64,000 nt of DNA from Subsaximicrobium wynnwilliamsii (GCF_007997225.1 NZ_VORM01000017.1:42104-106103); one strand, 5' to 3'; shown: positions 30,893 to 40,786, counted from the first letter of the stretch. Program-made: numbers and translations. The notes: a model not told the origin generated them from the letters alone.

Positions 30893-32053
30893 TCACTCTA
30901 CAACCACCGTTTTCACAAAACGCTTATTTCCCATTTTAAAAACAGCCTCGTAAGTATCTGAAGCTATAAAATCTGTGGCAAACCTAAAGTTTTGTTCGGA
31001 AATGGTCTTTGTGTAAATTTCCTTTCCCAATCGATCCATAAGCTTAAATTCTACCTCGTCTTCCAAGGGTTCATCAAATTCGATGTTGAGGTAACTATTT
31101 GAAGGGTCTGGATAAATTTTTAGGATGCGTTCATAATATTTTTGTTCTACTAAACTTGAAGTTTCATAGGCCACAGCAAATTCCATGGCTGCGCCAATGG
31201 CTCCTCTAACCACTTCATAAAAATACCCCACATCCATGTTTTCGAGATTGTCGTTGGCGCTGTGGTTTACTGGAGATATGTTTTTTTCGTACAAGCCGGT
31301 AATGATCTCGCCATTGTTTTCAAAAGGCATATAATCAGACCCATAAGTTTTGGAAATTTGAGTATTCAAGGTGGAGTACAATCCCATAAGAATCGCCAGA
31401 CTTTCAGTTGCAGCACTAGAGGCTGCGTTGTTAAAGGTAGGAGCCCCCAAATCCTGCTCACAAACAACCGTATCGTTGGTCAATCCACTAACACCTCCTA
31501 CTTCGTCAATATTAAACACCAATTTAATATCCATGTTTTCTGGAACGACGGTATTTTTTACGTAAAACTTACTCCCGATCAAGCCATCTTCCTCTCCAGA
31601 AAAATGAATGAACTTTATGGAATACTCGGTTTCAACGTCCTTTAAAAGTCGCGCCATTTCCAAGAGCAACACAGTTCCTGTGCCATTATCATTGGTGCCT
31701 GGGCCGTTGATGGTGTCGTAATGCGCATCGATAATCAAAAACGTATACGGGTATATCGTTCCTGTTTTGGTAACAATGATATTATTGCTGCTGCCTTTAC
31801 GGTAGGTAAAAGGTTGTAACACCACATCGGTATATCCCATGCTTTCATAGCGATGGCTTATCCAATTTTCGGTATGGGTCAATGCAGGGGAACCTACGGT
31901 TTTAACCCCAAATTTTTCAAAAGTGGTCAAATCGGAAAGCAGATTGCTTTCTGAAATATTGGCAACCACTTCGGCATAAAACGTATTGAAAGTTTGCGCC
32001 TTACTTAAGCTAACGAATAATAGTAAAAGTCCGGTAATTAGTAGATTCTTCAT
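30893..32053 (-). CDS. Secreted M28-family zinc peptidase with type IX sorting domain
   Basis: The 386-residue protein has a signal peptide (1-19) and an M28 aminopeptidase domain with its zinc ligands: His111 in DAHYDT, Asp122 in TNDNG, Glu154-Glu155 in SGEEDGLIGS, Asp183 in NIDEVGG and His264 in SPVNHSANDN. The last 75 residues or so form a type A sorting domain (YPDPSNSYLNIEF, ending KRFVKTVVVE), so it should leave the cell through the type IX secretion system. It likely trims peptides outside the cell. Neighbours are convergent or unrelated. Confidence 0.92.
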   Translation of the reverse strand: MKNLLITGLLLLFVSLSKAQTFNTFYAEVVANISESNLLSDLTTFEKFGVKTVGSPALTHTENWISHRYESMGYTDVVLQPFTYRKGSSNNIIVTKTGTIYPYTFLIIDAHYDTINGPGTNDNGTGTVLLLEMARLLKDVETEYSIKFIHFSGEEDGLIGSKFYVKNTVVPENMDIKLVFNIDEVGGVSGLTNDTVVCEQDLGAPTFNNAASSAATESLAILMGLYSTLNTQISKTYGSDYMPFENNGEIITGLYEKNISPVNHSANDNLENMDVGYFYEVVRGAIGAAMEFAVAYETSSLVEQKYYERILKIYPDPSNSYLNIEFDEPLEDEVEFKLMDRLGKEIYTKTISEQNFRFATDFIASDTYEAVFKMGNKRFVKTVVVE

Positions 32054-32293
32054 GAATTGATTGTTAGCATTGTAAAATTAAGTTGATATCTATAGCATCT
32101 TAAATCTGATCTTGAGGTAATTATGATACTAAATAGGTAAAAACCATAATAATATACAACTTAATTTTTTATTGGAAGCAAGTCTAGTTATAGAGTCTAA
32201 AAGCCACTCTATTGAGCTCAGCCAAAACGAGCGATTCCCAATCTGTCTATTGACGCTCACAAGTTCAAACCTTTTTGCAATTGATAGGGCAAG

Positions 32294-32875
32294 CTACCCA
32301 TGTATGGTTTCACTTTTGCCGTAACTCTTGATGAGTTCGCCTTCAAAAGCCACCAATTCTTTCCAGCGCTTATCCACATCGATCTCCTTCCCGTATTTTC
32401 TGGCATAACTAATGAACAGCGTGTAATGACCGGCCTCACTTACCATTAAATCATAATAGAATTTTGAGAGTTCTGGATCTTTTATGTTTTGGGACAAGAG
32501 TTTGAAACGCTCGCAACTTCTGGCTTCGATCATTGCTGAAAATAACAGACGATCCACCATGCTTTGTAAATGGTTGCCTCCTTTGTTCATGAATTTATAG
32601 AGCTCGTTGACATAGCTGTCCTTGCGCTCTCTGCCTAAAGTGTAGCCACGCGCCTTGATGATTTCGTGTACCATTTGAAAGTGCTCCAGCTCTTCCTTGG
32701 CCAATTCCAACAAATCGGTAACCAAATCGGGATATTGCGAATTATGGGTAATAATTGTAATCGCATTGGTGGCAGCCTTTTGTTCGCACCACGCGTGATC
32801 GGTTAAAATCTCCTCGATATTGCTTTCCACAATGTCCACCCAACGTGGATCGGTCTCTAACTGAAGGTGTAACAT
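32294..32875 (-). CDS. miaE: tRNA-(ms2io6A37) hydroxylase MiaE
   Basis: The 193-residue ferritin-like protein has the di-iron ligand pattern of MiaE: Glu31 in CEQKAA, EELEHF at 61-66, EARSCERF, and the SEAGHYTLF segment. It hydroxylates the isopentenyl group at position 37 of tRNAs that read U-starting codons. The partner genes miaA and miaB are not in the window. A TATCTTTA sequence (minus strand, 32908-32915) sits 32 bases upstream and resembles a -7 element. It is a single gene between the M28 peptidase and recG. Confidence 0.92.
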   Translation of the reverse strand: MLHLQLETDPRWVDIVESNIEEILTDHAWCEQKAATNAITIITHNSQYPDLVTDLLELAKEELEHFQMVHEIIKARGYTLGRERKDSYVNELYKFMNKGGNHLQSMVDRLLFSAMIEARSCERFKLLSQNIKDPELSKFYYDLMVSEAGHYTLFISYARKYGKEIDVDKRWKELVAFEGELIKSYGKSETIHG

Positions 32876-32940
32876 GTTCTCTTTGGTCTTTTATATTTTA
32901 GATCGTGTAAAGATAGGGTTTTTAAGGATTCATTATTTAG

Positions 32941-33085
32941 TATTCAGTCTTCAGTCTTCAGTCGCAGTCTCAGATGTGTTCCTGCTTTTAGCTTGAAAAT
33001 TCTCCATAAAAGTTGCTTATCTGCGGGAGTAAAATATAGTACGAATTCAGAATTCAGAATTTTGAATATCGAATATCGAAGTTTG
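32941..33085. repeat. Two heptamer repeat tracts between miaE and recG
   Basis: Tract one (32941-32961) reads TATTCAG, TCTTCAG, TCTTCAG. Tract two (33044-33085) reads AATTCAG, AATTCAG, AATTTTG, AATATCG, AATATCG, AAGTTTG. Both keep a strict 7-bp period although the unit drifts along the tract. About 80 bases of unrelated sequence lie between them. No gene is visible in the 254-base spacer. Confidence 0.82.
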
Positions 33086-33129
33086 GTACTAAACCAAAAT
33101 GGGGTTCTTTATTCCACAACGCCACAACG

Positions 33130-35232
33130 TCACGATATATAATTCCAAATATTTTTGTATTTGCCGAGTGCGCGATAGGTATTGAGAATCGCTTGATGTT
33201 CGGGTTGCACTAAGGAGGGGTCGTTGCTTAAGATTCGTTTTGCATAAAAACGAGCACTTTGTAAGATGTCTTTATCTTTTATGATATTGGCAATCTTTAA
33301 GTTTAGAATGCCACTTTGCTGGGTGCCCATAATGTCCCCAGGACCGCGAAGCCTCAAATCCACTTCGGCAATTTCAAAACCATCGCTGGTTCTGGTCATG
33401 GTCTCCAAACGCACTTTGCTGTCCTGGCTCAGTTTATGGCCGGTCATTAAGATGCAATAGCTTTGCTCTGCACCTCGACCTACGCGACCTCTCAACTGGT
33501 GCAGTTGCGAAAGCCCGAACCGCTCAGAACTCTCAATGATCATTACAGAAGCATTTTGCACATTGACCCCAACCTCTATAACCGTAGTCGCTACCATGAT
33601 CTGCGTTTCGCCTTTCACAAAACGTTGCATTTCAAAATCTTTATCGGCCGGCTTCATTTGTCCGTGAACAATGGAAATCTGATATTTAGGCTGCGGAAAA
33701 TCCCTCACAATACTTTCATAACCATCCATTAAATCCTTATAATCCATCTTTTCACTTTCTTGAATAAGCGGATAAACCACATAGATTTGCCTGCCTTTCT
33801 CAATCTCATCACGCATAAAACGCATGACCTTAAGTCGGTTCTTATCGAAGCGATGCACGGTTTTGATCGCTTGTCTACCTGGTGGCAATTCATCAATGAC
33901 CGAAATATCCAAATCGCCATACACAGACATTGCCAAGGTTCTCGGGATCGGCGTCGCGGTCATCACTAAAATATGTGGCGGGATAGAATTCTTTTCCCAT
34001 AATTTAGAACGTTGCGCCACACCAAAACGGTGTTGCTCATCAATTATCGCCAGCCCTAAGTTTTGAAATTTTACTTTATCCTCTAATAGCGCATGGGTAC
34101 CAATCAAGATTTGCAATTCGCCATTTTCAAGAGTTTCATGTATGATTTTGCGTTGCTTGGTCTTACTGGATCCTGTGAGCAGTTTGATGCTGATATCCAT
34201 TTCTGCCGCTAATTCTCCCAAGCCTTGAAAGTGCTGTATCGCCAAGATTTCAGTAGGTGCCATGAGACAGGCTTGAAAGCCATTATCCAAGGCCATGAGC
34301 ATAGACATAAAAGCAACGATGGTCTTGCCCGAGCCTACATCACCTTGCAAAAGGCGGTTCATTTGGGCGTTGCTGCCTAGGTCTTGCCTAATTTCCTTAA
34401 GCACCCGTTTTTGAGCGTTGGTAAGGTCAAATGGCAAGTGGTTTTTGTAGAAGGTGTTGAAATAAGTGCCAACGGAATCAAAATTGAAACCCTTGATTTT
34501 GGCTTTATGGATGAGGTTCTTCAGAATTAATTGCAGCTGAATGTAAAATAACTCCTCAAACTTCAATCTAAATTCTGCCTTGGCCAAAAGCTCTTGGTTT
34601 TTCGGAAAATGGATGTTGAAGAGCGCCTCAGACTTCCGCATCAATTTCAATTCGTCGAGAAGGGGTTCGTGCAGGGTTTCAACAAAGCGTCCGTTGGTTT
34701 CCAAAAACAGACTCTGCATGATTTTGTTGAGCACTTTATTGGTTACGCCTTTATTGGATAATTTTTCGGTGGAAGGATATACGGCCTGCATCGAAGAGCG
34801 CAGGTTGTTTTCATGTTCTTGCAACACTTCCATCTCTGGATGCGGCATACTGAATGTGCCATTGAACCAATTTACCTTTCCGAAGATCACATAGGGCACA
34901 TTGGGTTTTATGTTATCACGAATCCATTTTTGACTACGAAACCATACCAATTCCATGATTCCTGTGTCATCCTGAAACTTGGCAACCAAGCGCTTGCCTC
35001 TTTTCTGTGCGATTTCTTGAAATCCAACCACCTTGCCAATGATTTGAACTTCGGCACTGTTGCGTTGCAATTGGTTGATTTTGTAATATTGTGTACGGTC
35101 CAAATACCGGTTTGGGAACAGGTTGAGCAAATCTTGATAGGTATGTATGCCCAACTCACTGCGCAGCAAATCGGCACGTTGGGGACCCACACCTTTAAGG
35201 TAATCAATAGGAGTTTGAAGGTTGACGCTCAT
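33130..35232 (-). CDS. recG: ATP-dependent DNA helicase RecG
   Basis: The roughly 700-residue helicase acts on stalled replication forks and Holliday junctions. It begins with the wedge/OB domain (LQTPIDYLKGVGPQRADLL). The motor follows with the Walker A motif GDVGSGKT, the DEQHRFG box, MTATPIPRTL, and the motif VI region QLRGRVGRG. I chose the ATG at 35230-35232 (MSVNLQTPIDYL). The frame stays open 27 codons further upstream, but that stretch does not look like RecG. It faces the M1 peptidase gene head to head. Confidence 0.96.
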   Translation of the reverse strand: MSVNLQTPIDYLKGVGPQRADLLRSELGIHTYQDLLNLFPNRYLDRTQYYKINQLQRNSAEVQIIGKVVGFQEIAQKRGKRLVAKFQDDTGIMELVWFRSQKWIRDNIKPNVPYVIFGKVNWFNGTFSMPHPEMEVLQEHENNLRSSMQAVYPSTEKLSNKGVTNKVLNKIMQSLFLETNGRFVETLHEPLLDELKLMRKSEALFNIHFPKNQELLAKAEFRLKFEELFYIQLQLILKNLIHKAKIKGFNFDSVGTYFNTFYKNHLPFDLTNAQKRVLKEIRQDLGSNAQMNRLLQGDVGSGKTIVAFMSMLMALDNGFQACLMAPTEILAIQHFQGLGELAAEMDISIKLLTGSSKTKQRKIIHETLENGELQILIGTHALLEDKVKFQNLGLAIIDEQHRFGVAQRSKLWEKNSIPPHILVMTATPIPRTLAMSVYGDLDISVIDELPPGRQAIKTVHRFDKNRLKVMRFMRDEIEKGRQIYVVYPLIQESEKMDYKDLMDGYESIVRDFPQPKYQISIVHGQMKPADKDFEMQRFVKGETQIMVATTVIEVGVNVQNASVMIIESSERFGLSQLHQLRGRVGRGAEQSYCILMTGHKLSQDSKVRLETMTRTSDGFEIAEVDLRLRGPGDIMGTQQSGILNLKIANIIKDKDILQSARFYAKRILSNDPSLVQPEHQAILNTYRALGKYKNIWNYIS

Positions 35233-35356
35233 AGTTGCGAATTTAACCAATTCGGTCGAAACCTTATCCAAGACCTCGCAGCTTTTTAAACCGATGAGCT
35301 CCATTGGAACCAACTAAATTTTCTTATTTTAGTCTCATCTTTAGCAAACCCAAAAC

Positions 35357-37372
35357 ATGAAGTTATTTTTTAATCTTACCCTTTTAATATTTTTCTTCGG
35401 AATTTGTTCTGCCCAGCAAACAGCGACGGTAGATTTTAAGAGCATAAAGGCAGACTTGAGCTTTTCAAAAGCAGACGAAGCAATACACGGAAAAATCGCT
35501 GTAAGGTTTGAGATTTTAGAACATACAGATTCTATTTTTTTAGATGCCAAGCATTTGAAGTTGAAGTCGGAAGTTACAAGTGAGAACAATTCCATTCAGC
35601 ATAAAAACATCACAACTTACATTGGCGAAGACAAGCTTTATCTTATCAATGCTTTTGAAGCAGGCACTACTTACAATGTTGTTTTTGATTACCAAATGCA
35701 ACCCAAAAAGGCGCTGTATTTTGTAGATGATCAAATCTGGACCCAAGGTCAAGGCAAATACACCAGCAATTGGTTGCCAAGCATCGATGATGTAAACGAT
35801 AAGATTGAATTTGATCTCTCCATAACCTATGAAAACGGATTTGAAGTTTTGGCCAATGGCAGTTTGACAAACAAGACCGTAGAAGCAAATACCACGACGT
35901 GGCATTACGATATGCAACAGCCCATGTCAAGTTATTTGCTGGCTTTGGCCATAGGTAAATACAGCAAAAAGTCCGAAACCTCAAAAAGCGGGACACCCCT
36001 AGAATTTTACTATTACCCTGAAGACGCTTCAAAGGTGGAGCCTACCTATCGCTATTCAAAACGCATGTTTGATTTTTTGGAAACGGAGATTGGCCTAGCC
36101 TTTCCCTGGCAAAATTACAAACAGGTGCCTGTTAAGGATTTTCTGTACTCGGGGATGGAAAACACAAGCCTCACTATCTTTTCCGATAGCTTCGTGGTAG
36201 ATTCCATTGGATATACTGATAAAAATTACATCACGGTAAATGCCCATGAGCTGGCTCACCAGTGGTTTGGAAATTATGTAACCGCAACTTCCAGCGAGCA
36301 CCATTGGTTGCAAGAGGGATTCGCCACATATTACGCCTTATTGGCAGAGCGTGAGATTTTTGGAGATGAACATTATTATTGGCAATTGTTTGAAAATGCC
36401 CAAGAACTCATCGCTCAAGAGGAAGCTGGCGAGAGCACTTCTTTGCTGGACCCAAAATCTAGCAGTGCTACCTTTTACAAAAAAGGCGCTTGGGCTTTGC
36501 ATAGTTTAAGGGAACAAGTTGGCGATAGCGTCTTTAAATTGGCGGTAAAAACCTATTTGAACAAACATGCTTTTGCGAATGTTGAAACCGAGGATTTTAT
36601 AACTGAAGTAGAGCAGGCCAGTGGTTTTGATTTGAGTGGTTTTGAAAACGAATGGCTCAACACGAAGGTACTCCCAGAGGATGCAATGGTAAGGAGTCTG
36701 AAAAAATCGGATTTTATGCGCGACTATTTCGATATAAATTGTGAGACGTATTCTGAAAGCTGCAAGGATTATTTAATATCCACTGTTTCCGATAAGGCAA
36801 AAATCAAGATCATCAGCCAGATGCCAACTCATATTGAAGCGGAAGCTTTTAGAAATAGCTTGGAAGTAAGACAGGCAATTTCAGGATATGTACAAGATAT
36901 TCCTAAGGAAATCAAAGCCGAATATGAAAGTCTGTTGAACGATAAATCATATGTAACCATTGAAAACGCACTTTATAATTTATGGGTAAATTTTCCTGAA
37001 GATCGGGTCAAATATTTACAGAAAACCAAGGATGTTTTGGGCTTTAATGATAAAAATGTACGCTTGCTTTGGTTGGCGCTTAATTTGAATACCATAGAAT
37101 ACCAGCCCGAAACGAAGCAAGCGGTTTTAGATGAATTGATAGGCTATTCCTTACCCAAAGCACATTTTGAATTGCGCATGAATGCGTTTAGATACTTAAA
37201 ATTGTTGGGTGCATTTGAAAAGCAATCTGTCACAAGTTTGATGGAAGCGACCAAGCATCCGGTGTGGCAGTTTTCAAAATTTGCCAAAACCCTATTGGCC
37301 GAGTTGGAAACCAATCCAGAATTGAAGGCAACTATTTCCGATATAAAAAATCAAAAAACCAATAAAATTTGA
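35357..37372 (+). CDS. Secreted M1-family metallo-aminopeptidase
   Basis: The 671-residue protein has a signal peptide (about 1-19, ICSAQ). The M1 catalytic domain carries the substrate-anchoring GMEN (266-269), HELAH (297-301) and the third zinc ligand Glu320. A helical C-terminal domain follows. It probably removes N-terminal residues from peptides in the periplasm. There is no type IX sorting domain. The next gene begins inside its stop codon (TTGA), so the two are translationally coupled. Confidence 0.93.
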   Translation: MKLFFNLTLLIFFFGICSAQQTATVDFKSIKADLSFSKADEAIHGKIAVRFEILEHTDSIFLDAKHLKLKSEVTSENNSIQHKNITTYIGEDKLYLINAFEAGTTYNVVFDYQMQPKKALYFVDDQIWTQGQGKYTSNWLPSIDDVNDKIEFDLSITYENGFEVLANGSLTNKTVEANTTTWHYDMQQPMSSYLLALAIGKYSKKSETSKSGTPLEFYYYPEDASKVEPTYRYSKRMFDFLETEIGLAFPWQNYKQVPVKDFLYSGMENTSLTIFSDSFVVDSIGYTDKNYITVNAHELAHQWFGNYVTATSSEHHWLQEGFATYYALLAEREIFGDEHYYWQLFENAQELIAQEEAGESTSLLDPKSSSATFYKKGAWALHSLREQVGDSVFKLAVKTYLNKHAFANVETEDFITEVEQASGFDLSGFENEWLNTKVLPEDAMVRSLKKSDFMRDYFDINCETYSESCKDYLISTVSDKAKIKIISQMPTHIEAEAFRNSLEVRQAISGYVQDIPKEIKAEYESLLNDKSYVTIENALYNLWVNFPEDRVKYLQKTKDVLGFNDKNVRLLWLALNLNTIEYQPETKQAVLDELIGYSLPKAHFELRMNAFRYLKLLGAFEKQSVTSLMEATKHPVWQFSKFAKTLLAELETNPELKATISDIKNQKTNKI

Positions 37373-38280
37373 GAGCATTAGTCATATCGGGAGGAGGAAG
37401 TAAAGGAGCATTTGCTGGAGGTGTGGCGCAATACCTTATGGAGAAGAAGGGACATAAGTATGATTTGTTCATCGGCACATCCACAGGAAGCTTGTTGGTC
37501 TCGCATTTGGCGCTTCAAAAAGTGGAAAAAATAAAGAGGGTCTACACCAATGTGAATCAAAACTCTATTTTCAATGTTTGTCCGTTTTACATCAAACGCA
37601 AAAAAGGAGTAGAAACCATTGGCATCAATCACTTTAATGTGCTGCTTAATCTGTTGCGAGGCAGTAAGACCTTCGGGGAAAGTTACAATCTCAAGGCACT
37701 AATTAAGGATACCATAACCATAGCTGAATTTGAGACTTTAAAACAAATGGATGTTGACATTGTGGTCACGGTTTCCAATCTATCCCTCAACGAAGTGGAG
37801 TACAAATCCATTAATGACTTTGATTATGAGGATTTCTGTGAATGGGTTTGGATTTCCTGCAACTACACCCCATTCATGTCTTTGGTCACCAAAAACGGAT
37901 GCGAGTATGCCGATGGTGGTTTGGGCTCAATGGTGCCTATTGAAGAAGCCATTAAGCGCGGGGCAACGGTTGTTGATGCTATAATTTTACAAACAGAAGT
38001 GACCCAATTCAATAGAATGCCATCGCTCAATGCTTTCTCATTGATGACCAATATGTTCGCCTTTATGGTGGATAGGATTGAAAACAGCAACATCAGGATC
38101 GGCAAATTTGTTGCGACCAACAATGATGCAATCATCAATTTTTACTACACACCAACAGTTTTGACCACAAATTCATTAGTATTCAGAAAAGATAAAATGA
38201 CCCAATGGTGGGAACGTGGTGTTAACTACGCCAAACTGAAAGATCAGGAAAGCAGTCAAATCAATACCAACCTAGAATGA
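37369..38280 (+). CDS. Patatin-like phospholipase
   Basis: The 303-residue protein has the patatin hallmarks: the oxyanion Gly-rich loop GGGSKGAF (8-15), the nucleophile Ser38 in GTSTG, and the catalytic Asp181 in DGG. The Ser-Asp dyad hydrolyses acyl groups from phospholipids. There is no signal peptide, so it is likely cytoplasmic or peripheral. The start is a TTG that overlaps the stop of the M1 peptidase gene (TTGA); the conserved loop begins at residue 8, which supports this start. Downstream lies a repeat-filled convergent spacer. Confidence 0.9.
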   Translation: MRALVISGGGSKGAFAGGVAQYLMEKKGHKYDLFIGTSTGSLLVSHLALQKVEKIKRVYTNVNQNSIFNVCPFYIKRKKGVETIGINHFNVLLNLLRGSKTFGESYNLKALIKDTITIAEFETLKQMDVDIVVTVSNLSLNEVEYKSINDFDYEDFCEWVWISCNYTPFMSLVTKNGCEYADGGLGSMVPIEEAIKRGATVVDAIILQTEVTQFNRMPSLNAFSLMTNMFAFMVDRIENSNIRIGKFVATNNDAIINFYYTPTVLTTNSLVFRKDKMTQWWERGVNYAKLKDQESSQINTNLE

Positions 38281-38292
38281 TTTGGGGGCTTG

Positions 38293-38561
38293 AGTTCAAA
38301 GTTTTGAATTCAAAATTCAAAGTTTAGAATTTCAAATAAGTACTCTTCAAAAATATGGGGTTCACTAGCGTTTGTAAGAATCACAGACCATAGCTTACCG
38401 TGAAAAGGTGCTGCTTTATTGGACATTAAAACATCCCAATTGCGCAAATGCATTCTCATAACTGGAAGCCCCATCAATTTTAAATTTTTATAAAAAAGTA
38501 GTAAGTTGAGGTTCCAAAAACAATAAAATCTTGAATCTTGAACCTCAAACCTTGAACTAAT
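38293..38561. repeat. Intergenic element with inverted heptamer-repeat ends
   Basis: The left arm (38293-38334) has units AGTTCAA, AGTTTTG, AATTCAA, AATTCAA, AGTTTAG, AATTTCA. The right arm (38527-38561) has AATCTTG, AATCTTG, AACCTCA, AACCTTG, AACTAAT. The reverse complement of the right arm aligns with the left arm, with one gap and several mismatches. The element thus has terminal inverted repeats built of 7-bp units around about 190 bases of non-coding sequence. It fills the space between two convergent genes. Confidence 0.7.
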
Positions 38562-39083
38562 TCAGCTCCACATACTGGTCACTTCCTCTTTAATAAATGA
38601 CAGCGCAGCATCACTTGGCGAGCGTTTATCCATAAGTTCGGTTAAGATGACCTCTCGAACCTTATCGGCAGAATCCACGTTATCAGACATGGTGGCTTTC
38701 CTAATCATTTGAATGGTTGCATTTTTAGCAGTGGCGGTAATGTTCCAACACTTATCGGTTACGTAAATCTGCTGGGAGAGGTTATGTTCAAATTCCTGTT
38801 CAATATTAGCAATAAGGAGTGTTTCATAATCTGCTTTATCGTTGGAGTTTGGCGATACACGAAGCAAAAGTTGAGATGGTTTTATGCGTTCCAAAAACAA
38901 GGAGATGCGTTCATAAGCTTGCAATCGCAAAGGCAAAGCCTCTTTCTGCAAATCTTTTTTTATTAAATAATCGCGTCTTTTATCTTCGTTGCTCACATGT
39001 TCCTTAAAAAAATAATAGGCTACAGCTCCAGTAATGGCAGCAGGAACGCAGTAAAAAAGTAGTGCTAAAATGTCATTTTCCAT
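38562..39083 (-). CDS. Conserved membrane-anchored protein (DUF7935-like)
   Basis: The 173-residue protein has one N-terminal membrane segment (about 5-26) and then a soluble, mostly helical domain with LRLQAYERISLFLERIKP and EFEHNLSQQIYVTDKCW. I recognise it as a conserved flavobacterial protein but know no function. The single anchor and the charged stop-transfer region (KEHVSNEDKRRD) suggest a cytoplasmic C-terminal domain. It lies 27 bases downstream of the glutamate-synthase-like gene in the same direction, so the two may be cotranscribed. Confidence 0.7.
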   Translation of the reverse strand: MENDILALLFYCVPAAITGAVAYYFFKEHVSNEDKRRDYLIKKDLQKEALPLRLQAYERISLFLERIKPSQLLLRVSPNSNDKADYETLLIANIEQEFEHNLSQQIYVTDKCWNITATAKNATIQMIRKATMSDNVDSADKVREVILTELMDKRSPSDAALSFIKEEVTSMWS

Positions 39084-39110
39084 ATTTTCTTTGTGATCTT
39101 TTTATAGTCA

Positions 39111-40712
39111 TTAATTATTTAAAGTATTATCGCCTTCAACCTCCTCACTATCTGGGTCAAAAGGTTTTCCTCCTAAATACGTGCAATCCTTAAGTGCTTG
39201 CATCGATTCAAAGTCCACCGGTACTTTGCTGTAATGGTAGGCATTTCTCAACTTTTTGGACAAGTTGTGGTCATCAACATTCATTTCAATATCAGCCATG
39301 TTGAATTGGCAAGGATGCTCATATCCAGTAGCATGTGTAATTTCAATAAGTTCCTTTCTAAAGGTTTTGAAATATTGTGCCATTCGCTCCGACTTTAATG
39401 GTACGTTGATACCGCGTTGCAACCATTGGTTTTGAGTCGCGACACCACTAGGGCAACGATTGGTATGGCAAATCTGCGCTTGGATACAACCGATGCTCAT
39501 CATGGCCTCGCGAGCCACGTTTATACAATCGGCACCCATGGCAAAGGCCATCGCAGCTTTTGCTGGAAAGCCCAATTTTCCGCTTCCTATAAATACGATA
39601 CGCTCACAGAGTTCCTTGCGTTTAAACAATTCATAAATATCCTCAAACGCATAAGTCCAAGGTAGGCTTACATGGTCTGCAAAACTTGGTGGGGCAGCTC
39701 CCGTTCCACCTTCACCACCATCAATGGTAAGGAAATCTGGTCCAGTATCGGTTTTTACCATATAATCGGCAAGCTCTTCCCATTGTTCCAATTTGCCAAT
39801 GGCTGCTTTTATTCCCACTGGTAAGCCGGTTTCTTTGGCAATGGCTTCAATAAGCGCTACCATTTCAGGTACGGTTGAAAATGCGCTGTGATTTGGAGGT
39901 GATAATACAGTCTTACCGACTTCTACACCTCTAATTTCAGCAATTTCCTTACTGATTTTTGAACCTGGCAGTACGCCTCCTTTTCCAGGTTTGGCGCCCT
40001 GTGATAATTTGATTTCAATGGCTTTGATAAACGGATTGTCGATGACCAATTGTTTCATCTTTTCCATTGAAAATTTACCGTCTTTACCTCGAACGCCAAA
40101 ATAACCGGTTCCGAAGTGAAAAACGACATCGCCTCCGTGCTTGTGGTAGGGCGATAATCCACCTTCTCCTGTATTGTGGTAAGCGCCAGCAATCTTAACC
40201 CCTTTATTCAAAGACTCTATGGCTTTGGCCGAAAGTGAGCCGAAACTCATGGCAGAAACATTGATTACAGATCCTGGCCGGTAAGGTTTTGCGCGTTTGT
40301 GGTATATGCCCATGACTTTAGCGCAAGGCAAAAAAGTTTTGTCAATCGTGTTGGGATGGTTTTCGCCTATTTTATAGGGAAACATGGCATTGTTGACAAA
40401 AATGTGTTGGTGCGCATAAATATCACGATCGGTGCCAAAGCCTTCATAGTTGTTTTCATCTTTGGAAGAGGCGTAGACCCAACCCCGTTCAATACGGTTA
40501 AAGGGAAGCTCTTCTCTATTATTCGCAACTAGATATTGACGCAATTCCGGACCAATGCTTTCCAACCAATATCGAAAGTGCCCAACGATAGGAAAATTAT
40601 GGCTAATACTGTGACTGCGTTGCAATACGTCACGAATCGCAACGATGACGATTACAATCAAAATCCATTGCCACCAAGAAATGCGCGAGATAAAATCTAA
40701 TACGGTATCCAT
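39111..40712 (-). CDS. FMN-binding glutamate-synthase-like protein
   Basis: The 533-residue protein corresponds to the FMN/synthase domain of the GltB large chain, without the N-terminal glutaminase domain. It has an N-terminal membrane segment (about 13-29). The FMN and substrate region includes SFGSLSAKA, NTGEGGLSP and IDGGEGGTGAAP (330-341). Three cysteines in CIQAQICHTNRC (409, 415, 420) match the 3Fe-4S site. Stand-alone proteins of this type are common but rarely characterised. With no glutaminase partner nearby, ammonia or another donor would be needed, and the true reaction is unknown. Confidence 0.88.
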   Translation of the reverse strand: MDTVLDFISRISWWQWILIVIVIVAIRDVLQRSHSISHNFPIVGHFRYWLESIGPELRQYLVANNREELPFNRIERGWVYASSKDENNYEGFGTDRDIYAHQHIFVNNAMFPYKIGENHPNTIDKTFLPCAKVMGIYHKRAKPYRPGSVINVSAMSFGSLSAKAIESLNKGVKIAGAYHNTGEGGLSPYHKHGGDVVFHFGTGYFGVRGKDGKFSMEKMKQLVIDNPFIKAIEIKLSQGAKPGKGGVLPGSKISKEIAEIRGVEVGKTVLSPPNHSAFSTVPEMVALIEAIAKETGLPVGIKAAIGKLEQWEELADYMVKTDTGPDFLTIDGGEGGTGAAPPSFADHVSLPWTYAFEDIYELFKRKELCERIVFIGSGKLGFPAKAAMAFAMGADCINVAREAMMSIGCIQAQICHTNRCPSGVATQNQWLQRGINVPLKSERMAQYFKTFRKELIEITHATGYEHPCQFNMADIEMNVDDHNLSKKLRNAYHYSKVPVDFESMQALKDCTYLGGKPFDPDSEEVEGDNTLNN

Positions 40713-40751
40713 CTTTGAAAGGGGATTAATTGTAAAGATATTTAAAATATA

Positions 40752-40782
40752 TTGTTATAAAACTATTGTTGCGCTATCTTTA
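40752..40782 (+). promoter_or_regulatory. Predicted promoter of the AsmA-like gene
   Basis: TTG (40752-40754), a 20-base spacer and TATCTTTA (40775-40782) match the Bacteroidota promoter with one change at the last position. The ATG at 40787 is only 4 bases further, so the transcript would begin at or next to the start codon. Confidence 0.5.
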
Positions 40783-40786
40783 GGTC

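Noticed and set aside
35540..36032. Two minus-strand open frames over 120 codons inside the M1 peptidase gene
   Set aside because: The plus strand carries a complete M1 peptidase with all active-site motifs; the antisense frames have no recognisable features.
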